64,000 bases of DNA, from assembly GCA_002104905.1 (NCBI GenBank), contig MCFE01000042.1, forward strand, positions 62,001-126,000, in the 5' to 3' direction. Shown here in pieces: positions 46,396-56,714 of the stretch (positions within the stretch are counted from its first letter, which is position 1; each line of letters begins with the position of its first letter). The position numbers and the translations under genes were made by a program. The stretch is from Basidiobolus meristosporus CBS 931.73 (lineage: Eukaryota; Basidiobolomycota; Basidiobolomycetes; Basidiobolales; Basidiobolaceae). Under the pieces are notes generated by a model that was not told where the DNA came from, made no database searches, and was given only the letters and a program-made list of their open reading frames with translations.

Positions 46396-47553
46396 TTATT
46401 TCATCTTCTTGGATAACTTGGCCTTCTCCGCCTCTTGCTTCTTGCGGTAGTTCTTGTACTTGATGTCGGTACCGAAGAGATGGTCCCAGATACGGAAGGA
46501 GGATGCGTAGTTGTTGACGAAGAACTGGTGATGGTAGTCGTGATGATCGGCACCTAGGGATGGGGGGTTAGGATGGGCGGGGGAGGAAGGTTCGTGTGAA
46601 GGCCATGCTTACCACTCCAGATGGGGCACCAGTGACGTGCGGAGAAGGGGAAATCGTATCCAGAGTGGGAGTCGACTGCCTGGATCAAACGACCGGTCAT
46701 CCACAAAAGAACGGTGACTACGTGGAGATCGCCGGTGCACAAGATCCAGATAAGTGGGCCACCGAAGGTTCCCATGGCGAGAAGCATGGTTTCGGCGGGG
46801 TGGGCGTATTCAGCAGCCTACACGGGTGGCGATCAGCAAGGTGACTGGAATTCCTGGAAATCTCCGAAACTTACCAAACCGAAGGGGGCGGTGAACTCGT
46901 GGTGAACCTTGTGGATGTACTTGTAGAAGAAGCCCCAATGGAAGAGACGATGGGCCCAGTAATGGTAGAAATCTTCGAACAAGAAGAACCACATCAATTG
47001 GATGGCCATTTGGAAGCTGGGCGGAAGGATTAGTCATCGGGGACGGGGACGTGGACGAGCAGTGATGCGACAACTTACAGGCTGGGGAAAGGATCGGTGA
47101 TCTTCATGCCAAGAAGCTCGGCACCGGGGTGGAAAGCGAGGATCATGGGGAGTTGGACGAAGTGGTTCTGAATGAGAACGCTCTTCAAGCATTTCCAACG
47201 CAGGGCACTGGTAACCGGTTTGTTCTGGTAAACGAAGGAATTTAGCCCGGCGTGGAGGGGGGCGTCTCGCACAACGCGTACTTACAGGCTGGATCTTGTA
47301 CTTGTCGCAGGCGGGAATGTGCTCAGCGATCCAGAATGGCACGTAGCGTCCATAGTAGAAGAGCTGATGACTGATGAAGGTGACCGCGGCGAGCACTACG
47401 GCAGGGTTGTTCCCTTCGAATAGAGACAGCCACCAGGACTCGAAAATGTTGGGCTGGTAATCAGAGATCACGGTGGTTCCGTTGAACGACCTTCAAGACA
47501 TTATTAGCACTGTGGGTAAAGGCAAGAGCTGCATCACAGAAAAGAACCTACAT
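46396..47553 (-). CDS. ERG25: C-4 methylsterol oxidase
   Basis: Membrane-bound non-haem di-iron oxidase of the ER that oxidises the C-4 methyl groups of 4,4-dimethylzymosterol in ergosterol synthesis. Exons (minus): 47553-47552, 47490-47286, 47224-47079, 47016-46875, 46817-46613, 46553-46396; 285 aa, near the family length. All three fatty-acid-hydroxylase His boxes are present: 'HRLFHW', 'HKVHH' and 'HHDYHHQ'; also 'YWAHRLFH', 'SAEYAHPAE'-like '[11 protein letters not shown]' and '[13 protein letters not shown]'. The Lys-rich C-terminus (KLSKKMK) could be an ER-retrieval signal. The start codon is split: AT is in exon 1 and G begins exon 2 ([12 protein letters not shown]). Upstream of the exon 2 boundary the unspliced frame hits TGA at once, and exon 2 has no Met near its start. 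Confidence 0.95.
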
Positions 47554-48330
47554 CGTAGAGAGTGTGCCGAGAGAAGATGTACGGGAACGAAATTCCTCGT
47601 GATCTTCTTATAAGAAGAATCCATCGAAAGGCCAGACTGGCCGATGGAATGGAGCGTTTCCTGTTAGGGAAGATGGCAATATCAGCTTATGCTTGGCAGA
47701 ACCGAACACTGTACCGGCAACAAATATTTCAAGGAATGCAGCGATCAAGATACTACGAGCCGCCGTTACCTGTTTCAGAAAGCCTCACGATTCAAAGCCG
47801 ATCCATCCTCTAATGCACTGTATCGCGAGGCAAGGAGAGCTGTTAGTTTCTCGGCCTTGGATCTAGACGTGAGTCGGCTATACTTGGCCTCATCAACAAT
47901 ATGATAATGACCCAAATGGGCGGGCTGATTGGGCCAATTAAATTGGCGTGATCGCATACAATGCACAACCAAATTCCAGGATCACCTAACCAACAGCTTG
48001 CATGGATTACTCTTGATTACTTATTTAACGACCACTCTCTTTGGTCTGGATTTCCTGGCAATGGGCCCTTCCGGATATCTTTCGGTAGGGCAAGTGCCGG
48101 GGACAAACAGTCGTATTTATAATCACTTGGCAGTCACCACTCCAAGTGCCGTCAAATATATCAATGCCTACGTTCTAGATGCTCCCCAGGTTAGCCTTAG
48201 TCGTGCACTAGATTCGACTTGATTCTTTATTATAGCTACAAGGGAAGAAAGGCTTAACAGCAAGCTTTACACAAATTGAACAGATCTTGGTGACTGGGAT
48301 GGCATCAAAACAGTGGCTGTGGGCACGAAG
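47554..48330. other. Intergenic, ERG25 upstream region
   Basis: About 780 bases between the ERG25 start and the RhoGAP gene 3' end. An ATG at about 47624-47626 (minus) opens a short upstream frame that would run into the ERG25 start region after splicing. No other gene is seen. Confidence 0.4.
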
Positions 48331-50174
48331 TTAGGGATCCTCGGTCTGCCTGCTGGATGGGAGATAGGAGGAGTATCGCTTGGAATTGGCTGGACTGCGC
48401 TGCTGCTCCCCACTCACACCCGCTCGGTAGAGTTGTCTAGGCGCCATCGACGTGGGGCGCTCCATACGTCTCCTGTTTATCCAGGTTTCCAAATCAACCT
48501 CGGAGTCGGATGGTTTGGGTTTGGCGTATTTCCCGTTTGGATTCTTGGCAATAGGGTACATATCCTCCGGGAAGACAGTGTCTACGTACTCGATGCAGAG
48601 GCGAACAATACTTCCGACTGTTCCACCTCCTACTGTGCATAAGGAAACGTCTACCAGAGGGTTTCCGCTGCGCACAAGGTTCGGGGACCAAACTACGGCT
48701 AGATTGTATGGCGTCATGAGATTTATGGAGCTCTTGGCAGAGATATCACTCATGAGCCGGAATATTTGTACAAGTAGCAGGAGCATGGGCTTGGAAAGGT
48801 GTGGGAAAATGTTGCGTCGAATGTACTGAATAGACTCCATGTCATTTCCACAGCTTCCCATCTCTCGAATCAGCTCGTAAATGTCTGCAGGGAACGCCGG
48901 TGTGGGTAGCTCCCGGAAAAACATCTTTAACAAGACCGCGGCGACATGAATCCCGTAGTCGTCCAGATTTAATGAATTGCCTGCAAGGGGTTCAATTAAC
49001 GTTCACACCGGATTCAAGCGGCGGTCTACCTACCTCGATTGTATATCTCTTTGGCCTCTTTCAGCGACCTTGAGGCCGGCGAGCGTCGGAATATACCCTC
49101 CACCTCAATTCCTGGCATATGAAATCTCAATACTCCCGCACCGTCAAGTACTCGTGGAAACACAACAAACCATTGACTCTTATAAACTCTATACAGTCGC
49201 AGAAGAACTCCGGCAACCCCAGTTCACCTTCCTGGCCCATCATAGTCTCTATTGGCACGCCGAAAGCTTGCGGCGTAAAGGAAGTCTTGTCTTGATTAGA
49301 AGGAACAATAATCTGAGATTCAAATTGGAAATTGAACCTGACAAACAATCGTGACACGTTAGCACCACCAACAGAAATGGGTAAACCCACTGAGACATCT
49401 TACTCGTAAACGGCATCCGGTATTTGAATTTGCTGGATCGGTACATAGCTAGCCAACTTTGATAAAGTTTCAACGTAGACCACTTTTTTGGCGAACTTCG
49501 GGCTGCTGAAATCGTTAGTATGGAGCGTGAAGGATTCTTATGTAGAAAGGCCAACCTGACTACGACGTTCATCATGTCCAGAATAAGTCGGGGCCAGCGC
49601 GAGGGATGGACTACATAAAGATTCTTGAGATTCTTTTTGTATCTAAAGGCGCGGTTAGTTCCTCTTGTCATTCGGTTACAGGTGCTGACCAAGAAACGGG
49701 CTTACTTTCGGCTAAGCTTGCTGTACGCTTTGAATAACCAGACCCAACTTGGGCGGTACGTGGCACCGCCAGAAAATAGCACCACGGTATAATCACTCTC
49801 AACGAACTGATCGAGCTTTGCCAGGATCAGACTAGAATTTAAAGAAACTCGCGGGTTTAAAAGAAGTGATGCATATGGGTGTGAGAGAACCAGTGGAACA
49901 TACGCGAGCATCTGATCGTAATCAACAACTTTCGGGTTTGGTAAGCTACAGGCGCTGAATACCAGCATAGGTTTACTTTCAAGGTCAACACCTGTTGTTT
50001 GGTGCAAGGTGAGTATCGGAATAAGACAGCTTGGATAGTTCTTCGGCTACCTGACTGGTATATGATCTTCGTGTTGACCAGCTCTGAAAGCTCTTCATCT
50101 GATTGAGCGTTGAGTGCTGAGCTACTGCTACTGGAAGCAAAAGAGCGTAGCCCACTGAAACTAAACCCACTCAT
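48331..50174 (-). CDS. BCH/Sec14-domain RhoGAP (p50RhoGAP/ARHGAP1-like)
   Basis: Seven exons: 50174-50051, 49991-49706, 49642-49556, 49505-49404, 49337-49171, 49111-49034, 48980-48331; 497 aa. Start at MSGFSFSGLRSFASSSSS. Residues ~45-190 form a CRAL-TRIO/BCH lipid- or GTPase-binding domain ('YTVVLFSGGATYRPSWVWLF', 'KNLYVVHPSRWPRLILDMMN', 'KFAKKVVYVETLSKLASYVP'). After a linker comes the RhoGAP domain: Arg-finger region 'GIEVEGIFRRSP', 'LKMFFRELPTPAFP' and 'LMTPYNLAVVWSPNL'. The C-terminal ~80 residues are basic and Ser-rich. It should switch off Rho/Cdc42-type GTPases; the target GTPase is unknown. Confidence 0.92.
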
Positions 50175-50954
50175 ACTATCGAAAGGATCTTGAGTGTCCT
50201 GCGGATGATTGTAGGTTGGTTGAAAGGAGTTTAGAGGCGAAAACAAACTTGAGGGACGACCTGATCGTAAGTATACTACAAACTTAACTATTGTGCGATC
50301 AAGTTGACATAGCTAAACGCATTAGTTGTTAATAGGAGCATAAATCGGTGGGACCCAACGCAGAATCGAAATGTAAATAAAGGAAAGGTTAAATGGATCA
50401 ACTGGGTTTAGGTATGATCGTGGTATTGGATAATCACACCATGTTCGTGCGATCATTAATAGCGCAACGCTTGTAGAACACTGGTAGTACCTATGTCTTA
50501 CTTGATATTAGTAAACAACCGTGGATGAAAATGTAGACGGGATGAAGACGGTCCGAATATTTATCCAATCCTTTCGTTTCTCACATCTTATAGAAATGTA
50601 ACTATTACATATGGCTAGTCATTGCTGGTAATACCAATGATGATGGCAGCTGGTAAATCGCCCAATTCCCCTATCTCACCTCGTAGCCAATGCCCAGTAT
50701 CCAAAAACATGAATCACACAGAGAAAGCGCTACGGCAAAGGATGAGCACCAGAGATGTGATGGAAGTAATTAGATTTAGCCTCTAGCAGAAGTTAATGTT
50801 GCACAAGGGTTTCTTGTTGGTCATAGGGATCCCGGGATTGGATGATGGCACAAACATAAGGTTAGGTTTAAGTTTGGGGTAGCGTACCCAGAATAATATA
50901 AAGCCACGCAGCGTGTCCATGTCAAGCACCTGCTGGCACTCGACTTCCATCATT
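50175..50954. promoter_or_regulatory. Divergent promoter region, RhoGAP / MFS transporter
   Basis: 780 bases between divergent starts. 'ataatataaagcc' (about 50892-50904) lies some 50 bases before the transporter ATG and could be a TATA element. No ORF of note. Confidence 0.4.
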
Positions 50955-52287
50955 ATGCCAAACGTGAGTGATCCGGAAAAATCGGACGAGTTTCAATCTG
51001 AGAAGTTAACCCTTGATGAGGATTCTAAACTCGACGTTCCTCCAGAAGGTGGCTATGGATGGGTGGTGGTGCTTTCGAGCTTTCTAATCCACTTTGTCGT
51101 TCTCGGCGTCCAATACTCCTGGGGTATTTATCAGCAGTATTACCTATCACACACCTTTGCTGGTCGCGTGAAAGCTTCGTCACTATCGTTGGTTGGGACT
51201 ATCGGTGCTGCTGCCATGCCCATATGTGGCATCGTGACTGGCCGATTGGCAGATAGGTACGGGTTTAAACTCATCGCTTTTTGCGGAACAGCAACCCTCA
51301 CCTTAGGCCTGATACTTGCCTCCTTTGCAAAGGAATTATGGCACCTGTACCTTACTCAGGGGCTGTTGTATGGAGTTGGCAGCTCTCTATGCTTCTTCCC
51401 CGCAATCAGCGTCCCATCACAGTGGTTTAAGCAGAGGCGTGGATTGGCAGTGGGTATTGCTGTCTCCGGCTCAGGTATAGGCGGATTGGCTTTGGGCCCA
51501 GCCACCGACAGGCTGATCTCAAGCTTGGGCCACCAATGGGCTCTACGGGTTACTGGAATCTTCTCGTTTGTACTGCTTAGTGTAGCATGCATCCTCTTGC
51601 GAACCAGAGCCAAGACCAAGGTGAACAGCCCAATCATTGACGTAAAGTTATTCAAAAACCCAAAATTCATCATCATGTGCCTTGGTGGAGTGACATTTAG
51701 CTTTGGCTATCTGATCCCCATGTACTATATTCCTGACTACGCTTCGTCCATCAGCCTTTCGGCCAGCTCTGGTGCTCTGATAGTTGGGCTCCTGAACGGC
51801 GCCTCCGCCTTGGGTCGAGTGTTGCTTGGCACGGCGGCGGATAGATTTGGCCGGCTGAACCTTCTGGTGTTCTGTATGCTGGTTGGATCCTTGTCCACCC
51901 TGATTATCTGGCCGAATGCGGGCTCTTTTGCACCGCTTCTGATCTTTGCTCTCCTGTTCGGGTTCACCGCAGGCGGGTTCATCAGCTTGTTTCCGGTGGT
52001 GATTGCTAATATATTCGGTAAGTGGAGCATACAGTGAGTTTCAGTGATGATTCGTGGTAACACAAGCCTCTCTAGGGTTGGAGAATCTCGCCACAGTGAC
52101 TGGCCTGGTTTATGCGTCCACGGGTGTTGGGAACCTCGCTGGGTCGCCCACAGCAGGCGCGCTTCACGATAGCACCTCTGACTATCTGCCTGTGATCTTA
52201 CTCTCGGGCGTTACGATGGTATTCGGTACGCTGGTCAACTTTGGGTTGCGTATGATGGTCGAGAGGAAGTTGTTCGCAAAAGCCTAG
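50955..52287 (+). CDS. MFS transporter, monocarboxylate porter (MCT/SLC16-like) family
   Basis: Exons 50955-52017 and 52076-52287 (58-nt intron, GTAAGT); 424 aa. Start taken at MPNVSDPEK; an upstream in-frame ATG at 50919 would add 12 residues. The hydrophilic N-terminus is followed by the MCT signature 'DVPPEGGYGWVVVLSSF' in TM1. About 12 membrane helices; 'GRLADRYGFKL' between TM2 and TM3 and 'GRVLLGTAADRFGRLN' in the second half are MFS loop motifs. Probable H+-coupled uptake of a small organic acid at the plasma membrane; fungal relatives carry varied substrates (riboflavin, carboxylates), so the substrate is open. Confidence 0.92.
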
Positions 52288-52626
52288 AATTCAGTGAATA
52301 ATACGTGTATATAATCCATTAATAAAGTTCTGCTACTCCTGCCTTGAGGATTGTTCTATGTATCCATAATAGGATGACCGGAAGTTTCCTACACAATGGC
52401 GATAATAAATCAATCCAGCTAGCAAATCCAGCTAGCACAGTATAATTAAGGAGGAAGAAAAGGGGATCTGCTTGCTTGCTTTCAACTCCCGACCCAATCG
52501 ATAAATACTTGTCATCTGGCATTATTTACCCCGCGTTCTCTTATCGAACTTTTATACAACCTGTGCTCCCTTTACGCTTCGTACCTTCCCACAACGTTTG
52601 ATCGCTTTGTTTGCGTCTTGTAGAAT
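52288..52626. other. Intergenic, MFS 3' end to membrane-glycoprotein gene
   Basis: About 340 bases. 'tccattaataaag' near 52316 provides an AATAAA polyadenylation-type signal for the transporter. Nothing else seen. Confidence 0.5.
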
Positions 52627-54168
52627 ATGCGACTGCCTGATGTCGCGGAAGTAGCATTGACGTGGTTTGTTCTGCTCCTGGGCATCTTTCCTGCTGAACC
52701 TTCACCGCTTTCGACTGTCATAAAGGTTCGTGATATCGGTCTCAGAAAAAACGATGGTAAATAGAGTTGCTGACCCATGGTTTCTTGGCTGTATTTGACA
52801 CGATTCCCCAATCCGATTTAGTGGCAGCTCTAACTGAACAATGTGGCCCGGACATCTATTGTTTACCCAAATTCAACGTCACCTGGACCATGGGTAGCGT
52901 AGGGCTGTTAAGGTGGAACCCGAACTATCCGACCTTCAGAGTCCAAGGCTTTGTTGACATACGTTTGTACGAGATGACCAACACACGCAAGCCAGTCAAG
53001 GAGTGGCTCAACATAACCAATGAGGATGGTTTATGGTCCATCAATCTAGATCACTCAAGTGGCATTTTCCCCGAGGTCTTCAGGCGCCCCAAGAACACAA
53101 CGGTGACTCGACATTACCGGTTTCTAGTGACTGCCAACAGCGACCCTATCGAGGGAAAACAAAAGGGCCCCATTTTCACCATAGAAGGTGAGTCTGCCTT
53201 CCCACTCGTTGGCGCAACTGATCACTCACTTAACACCGCTTCGTAGACCCGCCGCCGCCTGAAGAAGTGAACTCCAACCCCCTACATTTTGCTCTCCCTA
53301 TATCCAACAATTCCTTATTGATCCATCCTGAGGGCACCAGCTCCAGTGCAGCTCCACATACCACTGTTGACCCCGACAAGTCCCAAACAGACGAATTCTC
53401 CAGCGCAGATGCCACCAAGTCCTCGGATAAACCCCCAAGATCCTCTCCGTCGTCTGGCACCGTTGTCGGGATAATCGCTGGCACGTCGATTGGCCTTATG
53501 CTTCTCATTGGATATCCTTTAATTCCGAATCTCTTTGAATTCACTCGTTTGCCTTGTATATTTGTATGGTGCCTTAACTCGCAGCTTTTACGCTAATTTA
53601 TTATCTTATTCGACACTGCGATCGAGCCAATTTCGTCAGAAGAGCCAAATCCCTGAACCAAAATCAATCCAACTTCCCGCCAATGATCGAGACCCACCAC
53701 CAGAACCTCTCGCGCTATTCTGTGGCAGGGTACGCCAGCACCGAAGCTTTCCTCCCCACCAGTGACCATGAGAATCGAAGTCACTCCTATAGCAACCATG
53801 ATCAGCACATCCTGGCCGCTCTGCCAAACAATTCGTCCGGCGCCAACCAGCTCTCCCCAACTGAGCAAGATTTTGAGCCTGATCCCTTACGCCTGACGGT
53901 AAAAGATGCTCAGCTGATAGCGGAAACGTACAGGAGGCTGCTAAGAAAACCTAGCTGGAATGCTGACGAAGGAAAAGATTTGGCAAAACGCAACACATAC
54001 ACAGACGAGCTATTACGACGAGAGCTCCAAGCCGATGGGAAGGGGGTGAAACAAGTGAATACCGCACCCACTATAATAGTAGTGAATGAGGAGCAAAAGC
54101 TGAACCGGACCAGTATGATGTCAGTGGGGCATTTGGAGGAACTGCCTAGCCCAACCAGAATGATATAG
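52627..54168 (+). CDS. Orphan single-pass type I membrane glycoprotein
   Basis: Four exons: 52627-52756, 52822-53187, 53247-53511, 53592-54168; about 445 aa. N-terminal signal peptide (hydrophobic 'LTWFVLLLGIF'). The extracellular part has several N-glycosylation sequons (NVTW, NITN, NTTV, NNSL), paired Cys ('EQCGPDIYCL'), then a Ser/Thr/Pro-rich stalk. One TM helix 'VVGIIAGTSIGLMLLIG|LIYYLI' is interrupted by intron 3 and completed by splicing, followed by Cys/Arg-rich stop-transfer and a cytoplasmic tail of ~190 aa. The layout resembles fungal cell-wall sensors but I recognise no family. Intron 3 (53512-53591) is AT-AC with U12 signals; no GT-AG intron of usual length gives a continuous frame there. 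Confidence 0.75.
53512..53591 (+). other. U12-type AT-AC intron
   Basis: 5' splice site ATATCCTTT matches the U12 AT-AC consensus perfectly. Branch element TGCCTTAAC (53570-53578) is 8 of 9 to TTCCTTAAC. The intron ends in AC (53590-53591), 14 bases after the branch adenosine. Removing these 80 bases joins phase 2 to phase 1, makes a Gly codon and restores the transmembrane helix and the following 192-codon frame. Confidence 0.85.
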
Positions 54169-54761
54169 CTTGTTGGGCCAGACGATACATGCAATTTTGA
54201 ATGAAAGATACGCTTCGTTGAAGAGATTTTGTCGTCTCAGCTGGTCTACGGTGTCCAGGCTACTCTCGATGAATCAATATTGGCAACACCTATTTGGTCA
54301 GAAACCCCCTGCCAAGAGGCAAATTGAAATACGCTTTGATATCCCCGATCCTCGGGAAACGAACTCAACCATGGATTGATGGTTGCAAGGGTAATTAATG
54401 GACATTTCGGGACATTTACCAACAACATCTTTGATGAATGCGTGTTACGTAATAAAATCCCGATTAATCTTATTATCAAAAATATCGGCACTGGTGGTTG
54501 TTGGATGGAGAAAGGCATACGCCTGTGTCATTGATTGGCGGTTAGCGCGTAAAAATAGCCCAAATGTTAGGATGGTTGATGGAGATTCAATTTGCGCAGA
54601 GTTAAAGTTACTAAGGTAAGATTCCATGCAAGTATTGGACTTTTCGGTCAAGCCAACTAGCGCGATCTTATTGGTGATCCATTGATACATTCTGTCAGGT
54701 CAACTCAATTCGAAGGATAAAACTCGACTACCGTAAACTAGCCCTTCAGTGTGTACTGAAA
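54169..54761. other. Intergenic, upstream of GMPPA
   Basis: About 590 bases with no convincing gene. Short ORFs near 54250-54620 have no recognisable features. Confidence 0.4.
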
Positions 54762-56429
54762 ATGTCTTGTAAAGCAGTTATTCTAGTTGGTGGTCCTTCT
54801 CGTGGCACCCGGTTTCGCCCACTCTCTCTCAACGTCCCCAAACCTTTGTTCCCCGTCGCTGGCCAACCCATCTTGTATCATCATGTCTGCGCACTCGCGA
54901 AAGTTCAAAACCTTACTGAAATTCTGATGATTGGCTTCTATGAAGACTCCATCTTCACCAGCTTCATCGATCGCATCAACTTCGAATTCCCTCATCTCAA
55001 GATCACGTAAGTACAGTTTGAAGTATTTTTCCTCTGTTTGGCTGATGTAGTTAACGGTGGACATATTCTATTATTCTAGCTACCTTCGGGAGTATCAAGC
55101 TCTTGGAACTGCAGGTGGTATTTATCACTTCAGAGATAAAATTCTTCTTGGCGCTCCTAGCAACTTCTTCGTTCTGAATGCCGATGTGTGCTGCTCCTTC
55201 CCACTTAACGAAATGATGGCTTTCCACAATGAGAAAAACGCCATGTGTACCATCTTGGGCACCAAGGTAAATCCCAACCCCATGAGAGTTTGAGAAGTTC
55301 GCCAGAATTGAAGCCTTTGCAATCGATTTGACAGGTCGAAAAGGCCACTGCTAACAGATTCGGTTGTATCGTGGCCGAACCTGAAACCAACGAAGTTCTT
55401 CACTACGTAGAAAAGCCCGAGTCCTTCGTCAGTGACCTTGTGAGCTGTGGTATCTACCTGTTCCAGCGTTCCATCTTCACTGAGATCAAGCACGCTGTAG
55501 AGAAGAAGGACGAAGAGTATCCTTTAACTATATGATAGCTAGCATTCGAATTGGGAATCCTGTTTGTTACAACCCTTAATTTAATGCCTCCATAGTGTTA
55601 TTGATAACGAGGCTGGATTCGTTGAAGAAAGTACCGAGCGTCTTCAATTGGAACAAGACATTTTCCCAAGATTGACTGCGCAGAAAAAGATGTTCGTGTA
55701 CTCGTCCCGAAGCTTCTTCAGTCAGATCAAAACTGCGGTGTAAGCTTAGAACCCATTCGAGTTGTTGGTGGCCCTTTCAAAACTAACGTTTGGTCGTTCC
55801 AACCTTCATCCTATCAGGTCCGCATTACCTGCCAGCAACCTTTATCTCCGAGAGATGTATGAGAACTCCCCAGAGAAACTGGCACGTACTTCGCAACATG
55901 GACCAGAAATTGTCGGGGCTGTTTACATTCATCCTTCAGCCAATGTCCACCCAGAAGCTAGAGTAAGTGTTCCAAACTGCGGAGCAAACTGCGATCCATC
56001 AAGTCTAACCATAGCTAAACTTGGTTTTAGATTGGGCCCAATGTTTCGATCGGCCCTCGTGCAGTAATCGGCAAAGGTGTTAGAATCAGAGATTCCATCA
56101 TTCTTGATAATGTGGAGATTCAGGTGGGTTGATTGACATGCATGCGTGACCTGGCAAATACTAACATGGTTTATCCCATTTCCCAGGATAACAGTTGCGT
56201 TCTTTGGAGTATTATCGGTTGGAGCTCTCGTATTGGCACTTGGGCTCGTGTTGAAGGCACCCCAATGGACAACTACAACGCCACCGTCACTCAGAACGGC
56301 GTCAAGATCCAGTCGATCGCAATCCTTGGCAAGGAGGTCAACGTTGATGACGAGGTGGTCATTCGCAACTGTATCGTCCTCCCTCACAAAGACCTTACCA
56401 TCAACTGTCACAACGAAATTCTACTATAG
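54762..56429 (+). CDS. GDP-mannose pyrophosphorylase, alpha (GMPPA) type
   Basis: Seven exons: 54762-55006, 55080-55266, 55335-55516, 55596-55739, 55818-55962, 56031-56123, 56187-56429; 412 aa. N-terminal nucleotidyltransferase domain: '[20 protein letters not shown]' is the GMPPA form of the nucleotide-binding loop ([12 protein letters not shown]), then '[12 protein letters not shown]', 'GTAGGIYHF' and '[10 protein letters not shown]'. The C-terminus is a left-handed beta-helix ('[20 protein letters not shown]', '[16 protein letters not shown]') ending 'CIVLPHKDL'. It acts in GDP-mannose supply for glycosylation and cell wall; alpha-type subunits are regulatory in animals. Intron 3 has U12-type signals. 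Confidence 0.94.
55517..55595 (+). other. Probable U12-type GT-AG intron in GMPPA
   Basis: 5' splice site GTATCCTTT is the exact U12 GT-AG consensus. A weaker branch element ACCCTTAAT (55572-55580) lies about 16 nt before the AG. 79 nt; joins exons in frame (phase 2). Confidence 0.7.
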
Positions 56430-56714
56430 ATACAAATTCAACTACAGAGTGATCTCACTAAAATTCCATAATAAATCCTTGATTTTTATCGACCGACGAG
56501 GGTCATTGCGGGTGGCATGGAATTTTTCTTTCTCAAAACAAATTCCGATTTCTTCCTTGTTCAAAACAACCACAACAATAGCATTAGACTACTTTGGCGT
56601 GACGAACTCGTGTGCGAGACCGGATTTTGTTATTGTCGCTTTTTGCTAGAATTCACATAGATACGCACCACTGCAATCCCCATATCACTTGTTCGGTTCT
56701 ATAATTTATATCCA

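Noticed and set aside
46596-46844. Plus-strand ORFs over ERG25
   Set aside because: Shadows of ERG25 exons 5-6; the minus strand carries all three His boxes.
53553-53584. 29-nt GT-AG intron as an alternative to the AT-AC intron
   Set aside because: Far shorter than any other intron here (46 nt or more), and it would leave a mixed sequence after the helix; the AT-AC reading matches three independent U12 signals.
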